Source of the DNA: an uncultured Erysipelotrichaceae bacterium
GTDB taxonomy: Bacteria > Bacillota_I > Bacilli_A > Erysipelotrichales > Erysipelotrichaceae
Assembly (NCBI GenBank): GCA_947036815.1
Contig: CAMQRS010000011.1
Coordinates: forward strand, 1 to 43,287
Length of the DNA: 43,287 bases
Reading direction: 5' to 3'
The position numbers were made by a program, and so were the translations under genes. The notes below the pieces were generated by a model. That model was not told the origin of the DNA. It was given only the letters and a program-made list of their open reading frames with translations, and ran no database searches. Numbering within the stretch: position 1 is the stretch's first letter; each line of letters begins with the position of its first letter. Shown here one piece after another: positions 7,407 to 17,061 of this stretch.

Positions 7407-9509
7407 TTATTTTCCTCCTATGTAATTTATAGTTGTTTGATTATTTATTTCTTGAATTAAAGTGCCTGATATAGTTGCTTTTTTTCTAACTAATAATTCA
7501 TTCATATTTCCACCGTCTTCATCAAAATCCACAATATATTCATTTGAATTATTTTTAAACCCAATAATATCTGCTTGAGCTGAAAACATTACGTTTGATC
7601 CAGTTGCACTGATCTCCATTCCTCGTCCAATTTTCACAGTATCTGTAAATGTTTCATTCGAGTTCATAGACCATATTTGAGATTCTGTCCGTTGATTTAA
7701 CATTAAATTTGTTAAACACAAAGCACCTACCGTATCACTATTAAATTTAATATCAACAATGGCACTATTGACCTCAAAGGTGTACTTTAGTTTTGTTATA
7801 TTAGTTTCACTTAAGTCATAAGTAGTATCATTAATCGTAACAGTCGTGTTTGCTAGTTCGTAATTTTTTATATAGTCAAAAGAAAGTGTATATATCCCTA
7901 TAGATGTATTAATCTGTTGATGTATTAACGAATCAATTTGAATTGAACTATTGTAAATACTAAGCTTATTTAATTCGATATTATCACCTTTTTTAAACTC
8001 ACCTAACCAACTTTTATCATTAAATAACCCTATGCTATCCCTTACTAAGTTTGTCCCTCCAGTGTTAATTAACGTATTGGTTAACCCTTCGATTGTCACA
8101 GATAAATTCTCAATGCTTTTATTAATTTCTTCCGAAGTTTCCTCTACTATCAATTGTATTGATTTATTTGAACTCAAATCTAGCGAGGATCCAACATCTG
8201 CTGCTAATTTATTTACAGTGATTGCATTCGCTTTAATAAAATCAATATTAAAAGCACCGTCACTCGTAAGTGCATATTCAAAAGGACCTTTGTAACCATT
8301 CGAAGAAAATCCAATCCCACCTAATCCGAATCTCCAAACATTTTCTGCTATTGATTTCGGTAACTTATCAAGTATTAAAATTTCATTATCATCAATATAA
8401 ACAAATCCAGTTTTATTTATATTATTAATAATCTCAGTTTGCTTATTTGATAAGTTAAGGCTATCTTCTGCTTTAGTTATCGCCTCATTTACGGTGTTTT
8501 TTAAATCATTGAATACTTTTTTCACATCCGGACTATAGTTTCCGAATTCAATTGATTTCACTTTCTTAGATAAGCAATCATATGTGTATTTTTGAACTTC
8601 AGTCTTTAGTGTAAATATAGGGTGTTTCACACGTATTATATCTCCTATTTGCAATGATTCATTAATATCACTGTTCACCTCATAATAAAATAAAGGTTCT
8701 ATATTTGAGGTAATATATTTATTTGCTAATTCTCTTAGCTGTTCAATTATTTGTTCCGTAGTATATTCAATTTTATCACCATTTTCATTTTCATATGAGG
8801 TAGAGAAATCAAATGTTACCGTTTTTGTATATAACTTTTCATATTGTCGTTCACTTTTAATGTACTTTTCAGGCAACATTAAACCACTAGGCCCAACTGG
8901 AAATAACTTAGTGCATACAAAACTCCAGTCTTCTATAATTTTAGCATTTTGAATGTTCTTTCCATAAATCAACGTGTAACCATCGTCATTACCAACTTTA
9001 TTCAATAAAGATATTTTAAATTTATCTATATCATATACTCCACCAAAAATACTTTGTGATTTAACAAAGGCTTCTAATAACGTTGTTCTTATAAAGTATT
9101 CTGTTGCTACTCCTGAAACATTTGATGTCGTTATATAAGGGCTTGGATCATCCGTTCTGGTATTAAACCAATTCAAAAACGACACCGGAGATAAGTCAGT
9201 AGGTCTTACATCCACTAATATATAATCAACTGCATCAAACGCTATATGATTTGCAATAATTTTTATTTTTTTAGAATTTTTTTCAACATTACTAATTCTA
9301 AAAGGCTGACCTTTCTTTTCTTTAGTTTCTATAAACAATATTCTTCCTTCTAAAATAACCTCAGTGTAAGTAATGGGAAGTTCGATTTCAACGAACCATC
9401 CGTTTAAGCTCTTATTCTTTGTTTCTAAGCAATATAAAGCATCGTTAATATGTCCTAAGCCATTGTTCAAAAACTTTTTTTCATTCGCCTCATAAAGTAT
9501 CATAGCCAA
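7407..9509 (-). CDS. Tail-associated protein Tal (prophage endopeptidase tail family)
   Basis: A 700-aa baseplate hub protein. The first 370 residues follow the gp27-like Tal N-terminal fold of Firmicutes siphophages (LYEANEKKFLNNGLGHINDA, VEIELPITYTEVILEGRILF), which closes the tail tube end. The rest is a long helical and beta-rich extension (residues 340-700, with LIVEETSEEINKSIENLS) without a recognisable peptidase motif. It overlaps dit by 10 bp and precedes the DUF859-like gene. Confidence 0.85.
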   Translation of the reverse strand: MAMILYEANEKKFLNNGLGHINDALYCLETKNKSLNGWFVEIELPITYTEVILEGRILFIETKEKKGQPFRISNVEKNSKKIKIIANHIAFDAVDYILVDVRPTDLSPVSFLNWFNTRTDDPSPYITTSNVSGVATEYFIRTTLLEAFVKSQSIFGGVYDIDKFKISLLNKVGNDDGYTLIYGKNIQNAKIIEDWSFVCTKLFPVGPSGLMLPEKYIKSERQYEKLYTKTVTFDFSTSYENENGDKIEYTTEQIIEQLRELANKYITSNIEPLFYYEVNSDINESLQIGDIIRVKHPIFTLKTEVQKYTYDCLSKKVKSIEFGNYSPDVKKVFNDLKNTVNEAITKAEDSLNLSNKQTEIINNINKTGFVYIDDNEILILDKLPKSIAENVWRFGLGGIGFSSNGYKGPFEYALTSDGAFNIDFIKANAITVNKLAADVGSSLDLSSNKSIQLIVEETSEEINKSIENLSVTIEGLTNTLINTGGTNLVRDSIGLFNDKSWLGEFKKGDNIELNKLSIYNSSIQIDSLIHQQINTSIGIYTLSFDYIKNYELANTTVTINDTTYDLSETNITKLKYTFEVNSAIVDIKFNSDTVGALCLTNLMLNQRTESQIWSMNSNETFTDTVKIGRGMEISATGSNVMFSAQADIIGFKNNSNEYIVDFDEDGGNMNELLVRKKATISGTLIQEINNQTTINYIGGK

Positions 9510-10162
9510 CAGTCCTTTCTTTTTATGTGTATTTCAACAACTCCATCATGGACTGTTACTATATTAGATCCTGGAATTAAAATAGGATAATTAAACCCAA
9601 TTTCAATATTTTTAGATTTACTTATCCCTTCAAATGTTTCTGTTTTTTTATCACAATCAATAACTACTTCTTTATCTTCATCAAAATGATAAATAAACCT
9701 TGTTCCATTAATCGTCAAATCAACAGACCCACTACCGATTAATTTAACAATTGGTTTAGCTAGCTCATTTCCTGTATTCGCTACTTCATTTTGAACCATT
9801 TGGTAAACATCATTTGATGCATACCAAAAAGGATGTCTAATTATTGGAAGATTAAAAATCACTGAACTTGCATTTCGTGTAATGACGCATTCGTCATATA
9901 CATTAAAATACGTTATTCTATTTCTGAATTTCAATTCAATAGTTCCATTAAAAAAAGATTTTAAATCGTCCAGTTTATTTATATTTAAAACTTGAAGAGC
10001 GATGTTATAAATAACATCAGCTCTTCCGTTTTTTTCATATAACAATCCATCTCTTCCTTCAATTGAAATTTCATTATATCTAATTGCTGCAACAGATAGA
10101 AAATCCTCTTCTAAAGCAATAACTCCTAATTCAATATTTGATATTCCGTTTAAATAAAACAT
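9500..10162 (-). CDS. Distal tail protein Dit
   Basis: A 220-aa protein between tape measure and Tal, where Dit is always found in siphophages of this type. The start (MFYLNGISNIELGVIALEED), the GRDG motif near residue 36 and IRHPFWYA near 108 are typical of the Dit/SPP1 gp19.1 family, which forms the hexameric hub at the tail end. It overlaps both neighbours. Confidence 0.85.
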   Translation of the reverse strand: MFYLNGISNIELGVIALEEDFLSVAAIRYNEISIEGRDGLLYEKNGRADVIYNIALQVLNINKLDDLKSFFNGTIELKFRNRITYFNVYDECVITRNASSVIFNLPIIRHPFWYASNDVYQMVQNEVANTGNELAKPIVKLIGSGSVDLTINGTRFIYHFDEDKEVVIDCDKKTETFEGISKSKNIEIGFNYPILIPGSNIVTVHDGVVEIHIKRKDCWL

Positions 10163-12738
10163 TATGTCACCACTTTAAATATCCTTTCATCAATAAATTT
10201 TCCAAACTCCTTATCATTCATTTCGATTTTCAATGTTTTTAGAGCTTTGATTAGAGCTTGTACTAATTTATCATAATCAATAATATCCACTGGCACAGCA
10301 CCACCACCTCTCGAAAGAGGACTAACTGTTGTTCTATTTCCTTGTTGTGTCAACAGTTCAGGACCCGCTTCTCCGACTAATGCGGTACCTTTTAATAAAG
10401 TACCACCTTTCGCAAGATAAGGTATATCTCCAAAATTGACATTTCCTAAATTAAAGCCGAATTCTTCACCACCAATTGCCGGTATCCAATCTGGAATAGT
10501 AAAAGAAAGAGAATTAATCCCTTTAATGACAAAGTTAATTCCTTTTTCAACAGAATCAACCATTGCATTTATAAATCCAATCACACTGTTGATCGGTACT
10601 TTTACAATTTCTACTATGGTATTAAAAATTGAACTGAAGATATCAATGACATTTTGCCACGCACCCGACCAATTGCCTGTGAACACATTTATTATAAAAT
10701 CTACCACACTAAAAATTACGTCTTTAATAGACCCAAAAATTTTAGTTAAAGCATTTAATAACCCTCCTATTGTATCGATCACAACCTTCACCATATTAGA
10801 AAAATTACTTATAATTAACTCTAAAACACTTACAATAATAGGACCTAAAACATCGATACACCAATTTACAAATGGTTCGATTGCACTCCAAATCTCAGTA
10901 ACCATCAGAACAATTGCTTCGACAAACAAAATGAATTTATCCCACAAAGGCTGAATTGATGAAACCCAAATATCTAATACTGCAGTTTTTATAATTTCTA
11001 TCAGAGGAAGCAATATTGTATTCCAAATATTTTGTAATGTTGCTGAAATCGTTGTAATCGCTGAAACTACTGCATTTTTAAACTGCTCATTTGTATTCCA
11101 TAGCTGTACTATTGCTGCAATAACAGCAACTACTACTGCTATTACAGCGAGAATTGGTGCTAGTATAGCTGTAAACGAAGCTCCTGCGAGCCCTAAACTT
11201 GCACTCACTCCAACTATTGCAGTTTTAACAGCAATAACTAAAGTCATAATAGACCCAATCGCATTGATAACTAGCCCTACACCAATCAATAAAGGCCCTA
11301 ATGCCGCTACTACAATCGCTACAATTGCAACTAGCTCTTGCATTTTAGGTGATAGTTGATTGAACCAATCTGCTAGTTTCTTTATTAATTCCGTTATTCT
11401 TTCAATTATTGGTGCTAATACGCTTAAAAAAGCGCTTCCTAAATCCTCGCCTGCTAGTTTCATGTTATTGAAAGCAACTTTCATTTCATCAGTAGGACTT
11501 TGCATTGCTTCAAAAGAATCACTGACAACACCTTCACTGTTTTCGATTACTTTCATCATCTCTTCAATAGAGAATCTTCCTCCTTGAATTGCATCCGCTA
11601 AATCAGGTCCTGCCTCAGATCCGAATGCTTCAATGGCCAACGATGTAGCTTGGGCAATATCAGGAGCATCCTCTATAGTTTTTAGAGTTTTTTCAAATTC
11701 TACTCTAGCATCTTTACCTTCTCTACCCCAACGAGAAATAGCTTGCTTCATACCTGAAAATGCAATTTCAGTGTTTACTCCCGCTTTTTCCCATTGAGAA
11801 AATATAGCAATTGACTCTTGTGTATCAAATCCAAGCGCACGCATCGGTGCTCCATATTTTGTTAGATTTTCTGTTAATTGCTCTACGCTAATACCTGAAG
11901 CTTGTGAAGCTGTAGTTAATACATCTAAAATCGTAGCGTACTCGCTGGAATCAATTCCCGCATCTCCCATTGCTCTAGAAACTAATGCAATAGATGTAGA
12001 TACATCTGTTTTGTTAACTCGTGCAAATTGAAGGAATTTTTCAGACGCCCCCTCCAGTTCACTACCTGTAAATCCAAACCTTGTATTTAGATCGGCTATT
12101 GAATTAGAAACTTCTAAGCTATCTGCAGGAAATGAGCCATAGACATTCTCAAAAGAATTTGTTAATCCCTCAAGAGTATCTCCAGTCGCTCCTGTTCCTG
12201 ATATGATGTTATCGTAAGCTGCATCAATCTCAAGCCATGCAACACCTGCCGCTACCCCAGTAGCAATGATAGGTGCTGAAACGTTTCTGGTTAAGTTTTC
12301 TCCGGCTTTTTTCGATTTATCTCCAGTTTCCTTTAGTTTCTTAGAGTATTCTTCAAGGTCTGCTGTTCCTGCTTTTATTTTAAGGTTTGTTTCATCCACG
12401 CCTTTTTTGTAATGATTCATCGAAATTGTTGTAGCTGTTAATTGTTGTTGTTTCTTTTGAAGAACTACTTCATTTTTTGATTCACTTTTTTCAAGTTCAT
12501 CAATTTCAATACGTAATACATTCGCTTTGGTTGCACTGTCCCTGTACTGGTTTGATAAATATTGATTGGTAACTCGTAATTTTTCCGAGGACTTTGTTGA
12601 GTCTTCCCAGGTAGTTTTAGCGAGTTTAAATTCATTTCTGTTTTGTTGTAAAGTAGTATTTACAGATTGTACTGATTTTTTAAAATCCACCGCTCCATCT
12701 GCTGTGAATACTAAACCAACTTTTTTAATATCAGACAT
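10162..12738 (-). CDS. Tail tape measure protein
   Basis: The longest gene in the prophage (858 aa). An N-terminal coiled coil (KSVQSVNTTLQQNRNEFKLA) leads to a TP901-type core (SNSIADLNTRFGFTG, SEYATILDVLTTASQASGIS), several hydrophobic segments around 480-680 and a C-terminal GLAKGGTL-like motif (YLAKGGTLLKGTALVGEAGP). It sets tail length and is ejected with DNA. ATG at 12738 has GAGAGAAG upstream, and it overlaps the end of the frameshifted chaperone, as usual; the ATG at 12774 lies within the chaperone extension. Confidence 0.92.
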   Translation of the reverse strand: MSDIKKVGLVFTADGAVDFKKSVQSVNTTLQQNRNEFKLAKTTWEDSTKSSEKLRVTNQYLSNQYRDSATKANVLRIEIDELEKSESKNEVVLQKKQQQLTATTISMNHYKKGVDETNLKIKAGTADLEEYSKKLKETGDKSKKAGENLTRNVSAPIIATGVAAGVAWLEIDAAYDNIISGTGATGDTLEGLTNSFENVYGSFPADSLEVSNSIADLNTRFGFTGSELEGASEKFLQFARVNKTDVSTSIALVSRAMGDAGIDSSEYATILDVLTTASQASGISVEQLTENLTKYGAPMRALGFDTQESIAIFSQWEKAGVNTEIAFSGMKQAISRWGREGKDARVEFEKTLKTIEDAPDIAQATSLAIEAFGSEAGPDLADAIQGGRFSIEEMMKVIENSEGVVSDSFEAMQSPTDEMKVAFNNMKLAGEDLGSAFLSVLAPIIERITELIKKLADWFNQLSPKMQELVAIVAIVVAALGPLLIGVGLVINAIGSIMTLVIAVKTAIVGVSASLGLAGASFTAILAPILAVIAVVVAVIAAIVQLWNTNEQFKNAVVSAITTISATLQNIWNTILLPLIEIIKTAVLDIWVSSIQPLWDKFILFVEAIVLMVTEIWSAIEPFVNWCIDVLGPIIVSVLELIISNFSNMVKVVIDTIGGLLNALTKIFGSIKDVIFSVVDFIINVFTGNWSGAWQNVIDIFSSIFNTIVEIVKVPINSVIGFINAMVDSVEKGINFVIKGINSLSFTIPDWIPAIGGEEFGFNLGNVNFGDIPYLAKGGTLLKGTALVGEAGPELLTQQGNRTTVSPLSRGGGAVPVDIIDYDKLVQALIKALKTLKIEMNDKEFGKFIDERIFKVVT

Positions 12739-13209
12739 TTGACTTCTCTCTTTCCATGAGTTCAAAGACTTCAATTAAAACAAAAAAATCAAACGGGTTA
12801 TACTTCCAAAAATCATCTAATGTTAATCCGATTTTTAACGCAGTACATTTTAATTTTTCCCATTTGATTTCATCAAATTCTTCTATCTCATTATTCGTTT
12901 TTTTTTCAATTTTGAAGCGCGACGTTCAAATTCTTCTAACAATAACTCCAACGTATCATCATCAGCCGGAACTAAAGCCAGTGCTTCTTCCATATCTACT
13001 TTTTTTCCATTTGAACGCAAGATTGCGTAAATGACTTTAGACGCAATCTTCATTTGCAATTTTGGTAATTGATCAAGATTATTAGATTCTTGAAGTTTTC
13101 TCATCTTTTCATCTAACTGATCAATATTGCTTTCGCTCAATATTTTAACTGTTAAAAAATTAAGATTAACTTCCAGTAGAGACCCATCTGATAATCTAAT
13201 ATCTGCCAT
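12731..13209 (-). CDS. Tail assembly chaperone fusion (G-T type) by -1 frameshift
   Basis: Reading begins in the 108-aa ORF at 13209. At the run of nine A (12895-12903) a shift of -1 gives KTNNEIEEFDEIKWEKL, then a T-like domain containing LKIGLTLDDFWKYNPFDFF, ending at TGA 12731-12733 inside the tape measure start. The GLTLxDFW and PxxFF pattern is typical of the second half of such fusions. Position upstream of the tape measure and the slippery A tract match the conserved tail-chaperone frameshift of siphophages. Frame change is read from sequence, not shown experimentally. Confidence 0.8.
12883..13209 (-). CDS. Tail assembly chaperone, unshifted product (G type)
   Basis: A 108-aa protein (MADIRLSDGSLLEVNLNFL) ending with KKKRIMR just after the slippery A tract. 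In lambda-like and Firmicutes siphophages the short and the frameshifted form bind the tape measure during tail assembly and are absent from virions. Located between tail tube and tape measure, start overlapping the tail tube stop. Confidence 0.85.
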   Translation of the reverse strand: MADIRLSDGSLLEVNLNFLTVKILSESNIDQLDEKMRKLQESNNLDQLPKLQMKIASKVIYAILRSNGKKVDMEEALALVPADDDTLELLLEEFERRASKLKKKRIMR

Positions 13210-13874
13210 TAAGCGACTCCTTTCTCATCATTTTGTAAAATACTATTTGAAGCTGGATCCGGAGTTAATAACTTTTCTAAATCAGCATCATCCAGTATCG
13301 GTGCTGTAAAGAAAATTTCTTCATTTAATCCTGCAATAACTTTATTATCTGAACTATAAACTACTGAAATATCTCCCTCATCATTAAAAGGCATCGCCGT
13401 AATAGTTAATGTTTCATTTTGTTCACTGTATGAATCTTCTTTTGTTTTCGTTTCATCCGTATTTGCAGTCAATTGGCATTTCGGATACCATTCTAAATCT
13501 AATGCACCTCCAAAATATTTAACTACTTTCCCGTATGCAAAAAAGGGCCGTTTCCCCGAACCTCCTTTTTTAATCAATCCTAAAGTTGTGACAATATCTC
13601 CTCTCATTTTTGCTCTTGTTGCGGCCGAGAACGCAATTACTTCTACCGAAATTTCTGTAGAAGCTGTAGAGTTCATATTGTCATATATCTTACCTGATGC
13701 AAGCACAGGCGTAGATTCGCTATTCTCTGAAATAGAGACCGATTTAACTGTCTCTGTTTTCTCAACATCCGCTTCGTATACTGCAGTAAACACATCCGTT
13801 TCATTTAATGCAAAACAGATGTGCTGAGCACCTACCGTTTGTTTTAAAGGGGGTCTTTTGGTTGTTGTTGACAT
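13209..13874 (-). CDS. Major tail (tube) protein
   Basis: A 221-aa protein of the phi13/TP901-like tail tube group: STPVLASGKIYDNMNSTAS, TLGLIKKGGSGKRPFFAYG and a C-terminal QNETLTITAMPFNDEG strand region. ATG at 13874 has AAGGA seven bases upstream; the ATG at 13919 has no ribosome site and would overlap the upstream gene. Residues after 190 form an acidic tail (DDADLEKLLTPDPAS). Confidence 0.88.
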   Translation of the reverse strand: MSTTTKRPPLKQTVGAQHICFALNETDVFTAVYEADVEKTETVKSVSISENSESTPVLASGKIYDNMNSTASTEISVEVIAFSAATRAKMRGDIVTTLGLIKKGGSGKRPFFAYGKVVKYFGGALDLEWYPKCQLTANTDETKTKEDSYSEQNETLTITAMPFNDEGDISVVYSSDNKVIAGLNEEIFFTAPILDDADLEKLLTPDPASNSILQNDEKGVA

Positions 13875-13902
13875 AAAATCCTTCTTTCTCCTATTATTTA
13901 GG

Positions 13903-14265
13903 TTATTTATATAATTCACTTACCATTTTATTCAATATCTTATTTTTATTTTTCTCCCAAGTGGGATAAAAATGAGGTTGTGCCTTCATTTTTGATGTTC
14001 CAAACTCTACCATTTTTCCATAATGTTTACCCCATCCTACTTCAACATTTTTTGATTTTTCTCTAAAATCAAAAGAGTCTATCAAATGTGTATATCCTGA
14101 TTTCTTAATCTGTGATTTGGGGTTAGGAATCTTCTTTAGTTCGCTTACAAATTCGCTAGCTCCAACACTTAATACAGTCACTATTTCTTCGTCACTCGCT
14201 TTTTTGCTGAAAACACTAATATCATTAATTAAATCATCCAATTCTTTTGTGTTGTTAATAGACAT
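13903..14265 (-). CDS. HK97 gp10-like tail completion protein
   Basis: A 120-aa protein with SVGASEFVSELKKI, VGWGKHYGKMVEFGTSKM and HFYPTWEKNKNKI, the pattern of HK97 gp10/tail-component proteins, in which the GTxxMxAxPF-like motif is conserved. ATG 14265 is preferred: it begins the family-like part, and the upstream in-frame ATG adds a hydrophobic stretch antisense-like in composition and overlaps the previous gene fully. It overlaps the upstream gene by 11 bp. Confidence 0.8.
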   Translation of the reverse strand: MSINNTKELDDLINDISVFSKKASDEEIVTVLSVGASEFVSELKKIPNPKSQIKKSGYTHLIDSFDFREKSKNVEVGWGKHYGKMVEFGTSKMKAQPHFYPTWEKNKNKILNKMVSELYK

Positions 14266-14605
14266 TTTTTTCTTTAGATTTATCGACAATAATATCGATG
14301 CTAAAATAACTATGAAATACTTTTTCGTTTTCAACAAATTCATGGTAAATGATAGGAGAAGTTTTCTTATCTCTTAGTTTTTTTCTTAATTCAATTAATT
14401 TTATATGTCGCGGCTCTTTACTGTAGAAAGATATTTGATATGTTTCTATATCGGCATATGCATCATCACTGGATTTTATATCTGTCCAAATAAAATCCCA
14501 AAAGACAATTCTAGGGTAACTTTCAGTGTTTGCTGTCGATGTTACTCCTTCGTTGAAAGGTATACCTAAGTCTTTCAAAAGGTTAATTAATTCATCTTTA
14601 TTCAT
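14255..14605 (-). CDS. Tail terminator/neck protein
   Basis: A 116-aa protein (YPRIVFWDFIWTDIKSSDD, ETYQISFYSKEPRHIKLIEL). Proteins with this ...YQIdlyTKepr... pattern occupy the tail terminator slot between head-closure and gp10-like genes in HK97-type siphophages. The assignment is from gene order and pattern, not a catalytic motif. It overlaps both neighbours by a few bases. Confidence 0.65.
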   Translation of the reverse strand: MNKDELINLLKDLGIPFNEGVTSTANTESYPRIVFWDFIWTDIKSSDDAYADIETYQISFYSKEPRHIKLIELRKKLRDKKTSPIIYHEFVENEKVFHSYFSIDIIVDKSKEKNVY

Positions 14606-14924
14606 GATAAACCTCTAACGTCAATTTAGTTTCTTTGTATCCGTCTTTATTTATAAAGTGGTTCACATTATAAATTTTGTGCTTTATTCCATCAATTTCA
14701 ACTACATGTTTATTTGTAATTGTCTTATATTGTGGAATTGTGATTTTAGCACTTACTTCAACTTTAGCTTGTGATAATTCATTTTTTAAAAATTCATTTA
14801 TTCCTTCATCTTTAAAACAAATACTTAGTTGTTGATCAGCTAAAGACTCTTTTTCATATATTCCATTATCACTAATTAATTTATATAGTTTAAATTTTCC
14901 ATCATTATAAACTGGTAAGTTCAT
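14598..14924 (-). CDS. Head closure/head-tail joining protein
   Basis: A 108-aa beta-rich protein (KITIPQYKTITNKHVVEIDG, IYNVNHFINKDGYKETKL). Its size, strand-rich composition and position after the gp6-like adaptor fit a head-closure (stopper) protein. It overlaps the adaptor by 20 bp. I see no motif that proves the family. Confidence 0.6.
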   Translation of the reverse strand: MNLPVYNDGKFKLYKLISDNGIYEKESLADQQLSICFKDEGINEFLKNELSQAKVEVSAKITIPQYKTITNKHVVEIDGIKHKIYNVNHFINKDGYKETKLTLEVYHE

Positions 14925-15195
14925 TTACATCCACTCCTTCCATTTTTGAAAACTGCCAACGTAAAATTGAACTATTGTAATTTTCCCAAAACTCATCTAA
15001 TTTCTTATTGAAAGCATAAAAACAATAATTTTTTAGCAAGGACCTTGCAATTAGATCTATATCAAAATCTGTATTTATTACTAAATTGTTAAACTCAAAA
15101 ACACCTTCTTTGATATATGATTTTAGTGATTCATCACTAAAAAAGGGAGGAATTTGAAATTCGTCCCTTATTTCTTTTGCTAAATTTTCATTCAT
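14905..15195 (-). CDS. Head-tail adaptor, gp6-like
   Basis: A 96-aa helical protein directly after the capsid gene (EIRDEFQIPPFFSDESLKSY, ARSLLKNYCFYAFNKKLDEF). The order capsid, gp6-like adaptor, stopper, gp10-like, terminator, tail tube is typical. The adaptor forms the ring under the portal. Five bases separate it from the capsid stop. Confidence 0.7.
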   Translation of the reverse strand: MNENLAKEIRDEFQIPPFFSDESLKSYIKEGVFEFNNLVINTDFDIDLIARSLLKNYCFYAFNKKLDEFWENYNSSILRWQFSKMEGVDVNELTSL

Positions 15196-15200
15196 CAGTA

Positions 15201-16355
15201 CTATTCAACAGTTTTAGCAGTAGGAGATGCTGTAGCAACAGGTGTCACCTCTTTGATTTTTAGGACCGCCTCTACTAATTTTGTTGGATCGAATATATAT
15301 GCAGTGTTGTCATCAGTCGGTCTTCCGTTTGCATTTGTTTTCGCGATGAACACATTGCAGTCATCAAGTGCTTTTGCTTCTTTATATTCATCAGTTTTAA
15401 TTGCGGACATTCCCATTACATATTCTTGATCAATTGTAAACGCTGCTTTTCCTTCAGGACAGTTAGGTTCTTCAATTACTTCAATAGCAGTTTTAGCAGT
15501 AGATATATACCCTCCTGCTGTCAATAAATATAAAGATGGTTCAATATATTCATATACATCATTAGGATTAGCAATAACATATAGTTTATTGACAGCCCTT
15601 TTCCCGTCTTTCGATAAATATTTTTTAACTGGCGCCAAATTTTTAGGTAAAAAATCTGTAACAGAAGCATTAACAGTTTTATCTTTTTTCGTCCCATCTT
15701 CATTTGATGTTACAGTGTGTTTGAAAATCCCAATAGGTTGATTTACGCCAGTTCCAGTTAAATAACCAAAAACTAAACCGTCTTGCATCGCTTCTACCAA
15801 AATAGCTCTAAAATATTTATCCACAAAAGGTAGTGCAAGTTCTCTAATAGATTTCGGCACTACTAATAAAACATACAGCTTATTAACATCAAGATTTAAT
15901 GATTCAATTTTTGCAGTCAACTCTGACGTCAACTTATCTCCTAGAGCTCCCCAAGATGCAGTTCCAGTTTTAGAACTTGTAATCCATTTCTTCACTCCTG
16001 CAGGTGCCATTTTTACAAGGTTTAACGTTTTGCTCGCTTTTTTAACTTCTGCTAAAGTTTGATCAATGACAGTTGTAGGAATAATATCATCTTGTTCGAA
16101 TGTTACAGATTGTTTAGCCAGTTTCTCATAAAAAGACTTTTCATTTTTTGATAAATTTCTTAATCCTAATGCTTTAACATTTTGTTGTCCTATTTCAAAT
16201 TCTTCGTTTTCAGTTTGAAGTTGTTCAATCAAATCCTTATTTCTAGTTTCATTTAAAAATTCAAATGCTTGTATAATTGCTTCACTTTTATTTTCTCCAT
16301 TCAGTAACTGCAATACTTTTTCTTTGTTTTCTTCGTTAAGTCCGTTTATTTTCAT
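15201..16355 (-). CDS. Major capsid protein, HK97 family
   Basis: A 384-aa protein. Residues 1-95 are a charged helical delta domain (NRKDLIEQLQTENEEFEI-like), expected to be removed by the protease encoded upstream. The rest has HK97-fold signatures: FEQDDIIPTTVIDQTLAEV, GTGVNQPIGIFK and a C-terminal MGMSAIKTDEYKEAKALDD region. GAGGTAAAAAT precedes the ATG. The last 20 residues are low-complexity (VTPVATASPTAKTVE). Confidence 0.93.
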   Translation of the reverse strand: MKINGLNEENKEKVLQLLNGENKSEAIIQAFEFLNETRNKDLIEQLQTENEEFEIGQQNVKALGLRNLSKNEKSFYEKLAKQSVTFEQDDIIPTTVIDQTLAEVKKASKTLNLVKMAPAGVKKWITSSKTGTASWGALGDKLTSELTAKIESLNLDVNKLYVLLVVPKSIRELALPFVDKYFRAILVEAMQDGLVFGYLTGTGVNQPIGIFKHTVTSNEDGTKKDKTVNASVTDFLPKNLAPVKKYLSKDGKRAVNKLYVIANPNDVYEYIEPSLYLLTAGGYISTAKTAIEVIEEPNCPEGKAAFTIDQEYVMGMSAIKTDEYKEAKALDDCNVFIAKTNANGRPTDDNTAYIFDPTKLVEAVLKIKEVTPVATASPTAKTVE

Positions 16356-16374
16356 ATTTTTACCTCATTCTTTC

Positions 16375-17061
16375 TTAACTATTAAAAAAAGCGTCCCAAC
16401 CTTTTATCGGTTTTTGCGCTTGTTTTAAAATATTCATTTCTTGTTCTAAATCCTTTGTTTTCATCACTTGTTTTGCTAGATGCCTTTTATCAATGCTTTG
16501 TTGCGATTGCACTTCATTAATCTTAGTAGCAAATCCAAAATCTAAAGCTTCCATTGATGTTATCCAAGTTTCAGCATCCATCATTTCTTTAATCTTTTCT
16601 TCAGTCAACTTAGAATTTGATTCATAAATTTTTACTGATGGTTGTGTTATTTTTTCTAAGTCTTCTGCTTGTTTACGTAGATCATTGGAATCTCCTGATG
16701 CACAAGTCCATGCATTATGAATCATCAATAAAGACCCTTCATTCATCACTCGCTCTGAACCTGACATAAATATAATTGAAGCGGCACTACAAGCAAATCC
16801 GTCACAAACTGTAGTAACTTTATTCTTAAAAGTTTTTAATAAGTTATATATTGCCAATCCCTCTGCCACTTCACCACCATAAGAGTTTATTCTTACCACC
16901 AAGTCTGTTTCTACCATTGATATTTCTTTTGCTAAATTAAAAGCTCCGACATCTGATTCGCTCCATGGCCAAGAAGTTATATCACCATAAATAAAAAGTT
17001 CAGTTGTATTTTCATTCTTTCCTGGTTGTTTAAATTCAAAATATTTTTTTATTTTTTCCAC
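16375..17061 (-). CDS. Head maturation protease, ClpP-like
   Basis: A 228-aa serine protease of the ClpP/crotonase fold that trims the capsid precursor. INSYGGEVAEGLAIYN, the nucleophile region FACSAASIIFMSG (Ser near residue 93), the histidine in LMIHNAW (about 118) and a downstream acidic residue form the usual triad. GTG start shares its G with the portal stop TAG, and AGGAGGTG lies upstream. Located between portal and capsid, as expected. Confidence 0.92.
   Translation of the reverse strand: MEKIKKYFEFKQPGKNENTTELFIYGDITSWPWSESDVGAFNLAKEISMVETDLVVRINSYGGEVAEGLAIYNLLKTFKNKVTTVCDGFACSAASIIFMSGSERVMNEGSLLMIHNAWTCASGDSNDLRKQAEDLEKITQPSVKIYESNSKLTEEKIKEMMDAETWITSMEALDFGFATKINEVQSQQSIDKRHLAKQVMKTKDLEQEMNILKQAQKPIKGWDAFFNS

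Noticed and set aside
10436-10954. 172-aa plus-strand ORF within the tape measure gene
   Set aside because: Antisense shadow of a long, well-supported gene; no ribosome site and composition mirrors the tape measure repeats.
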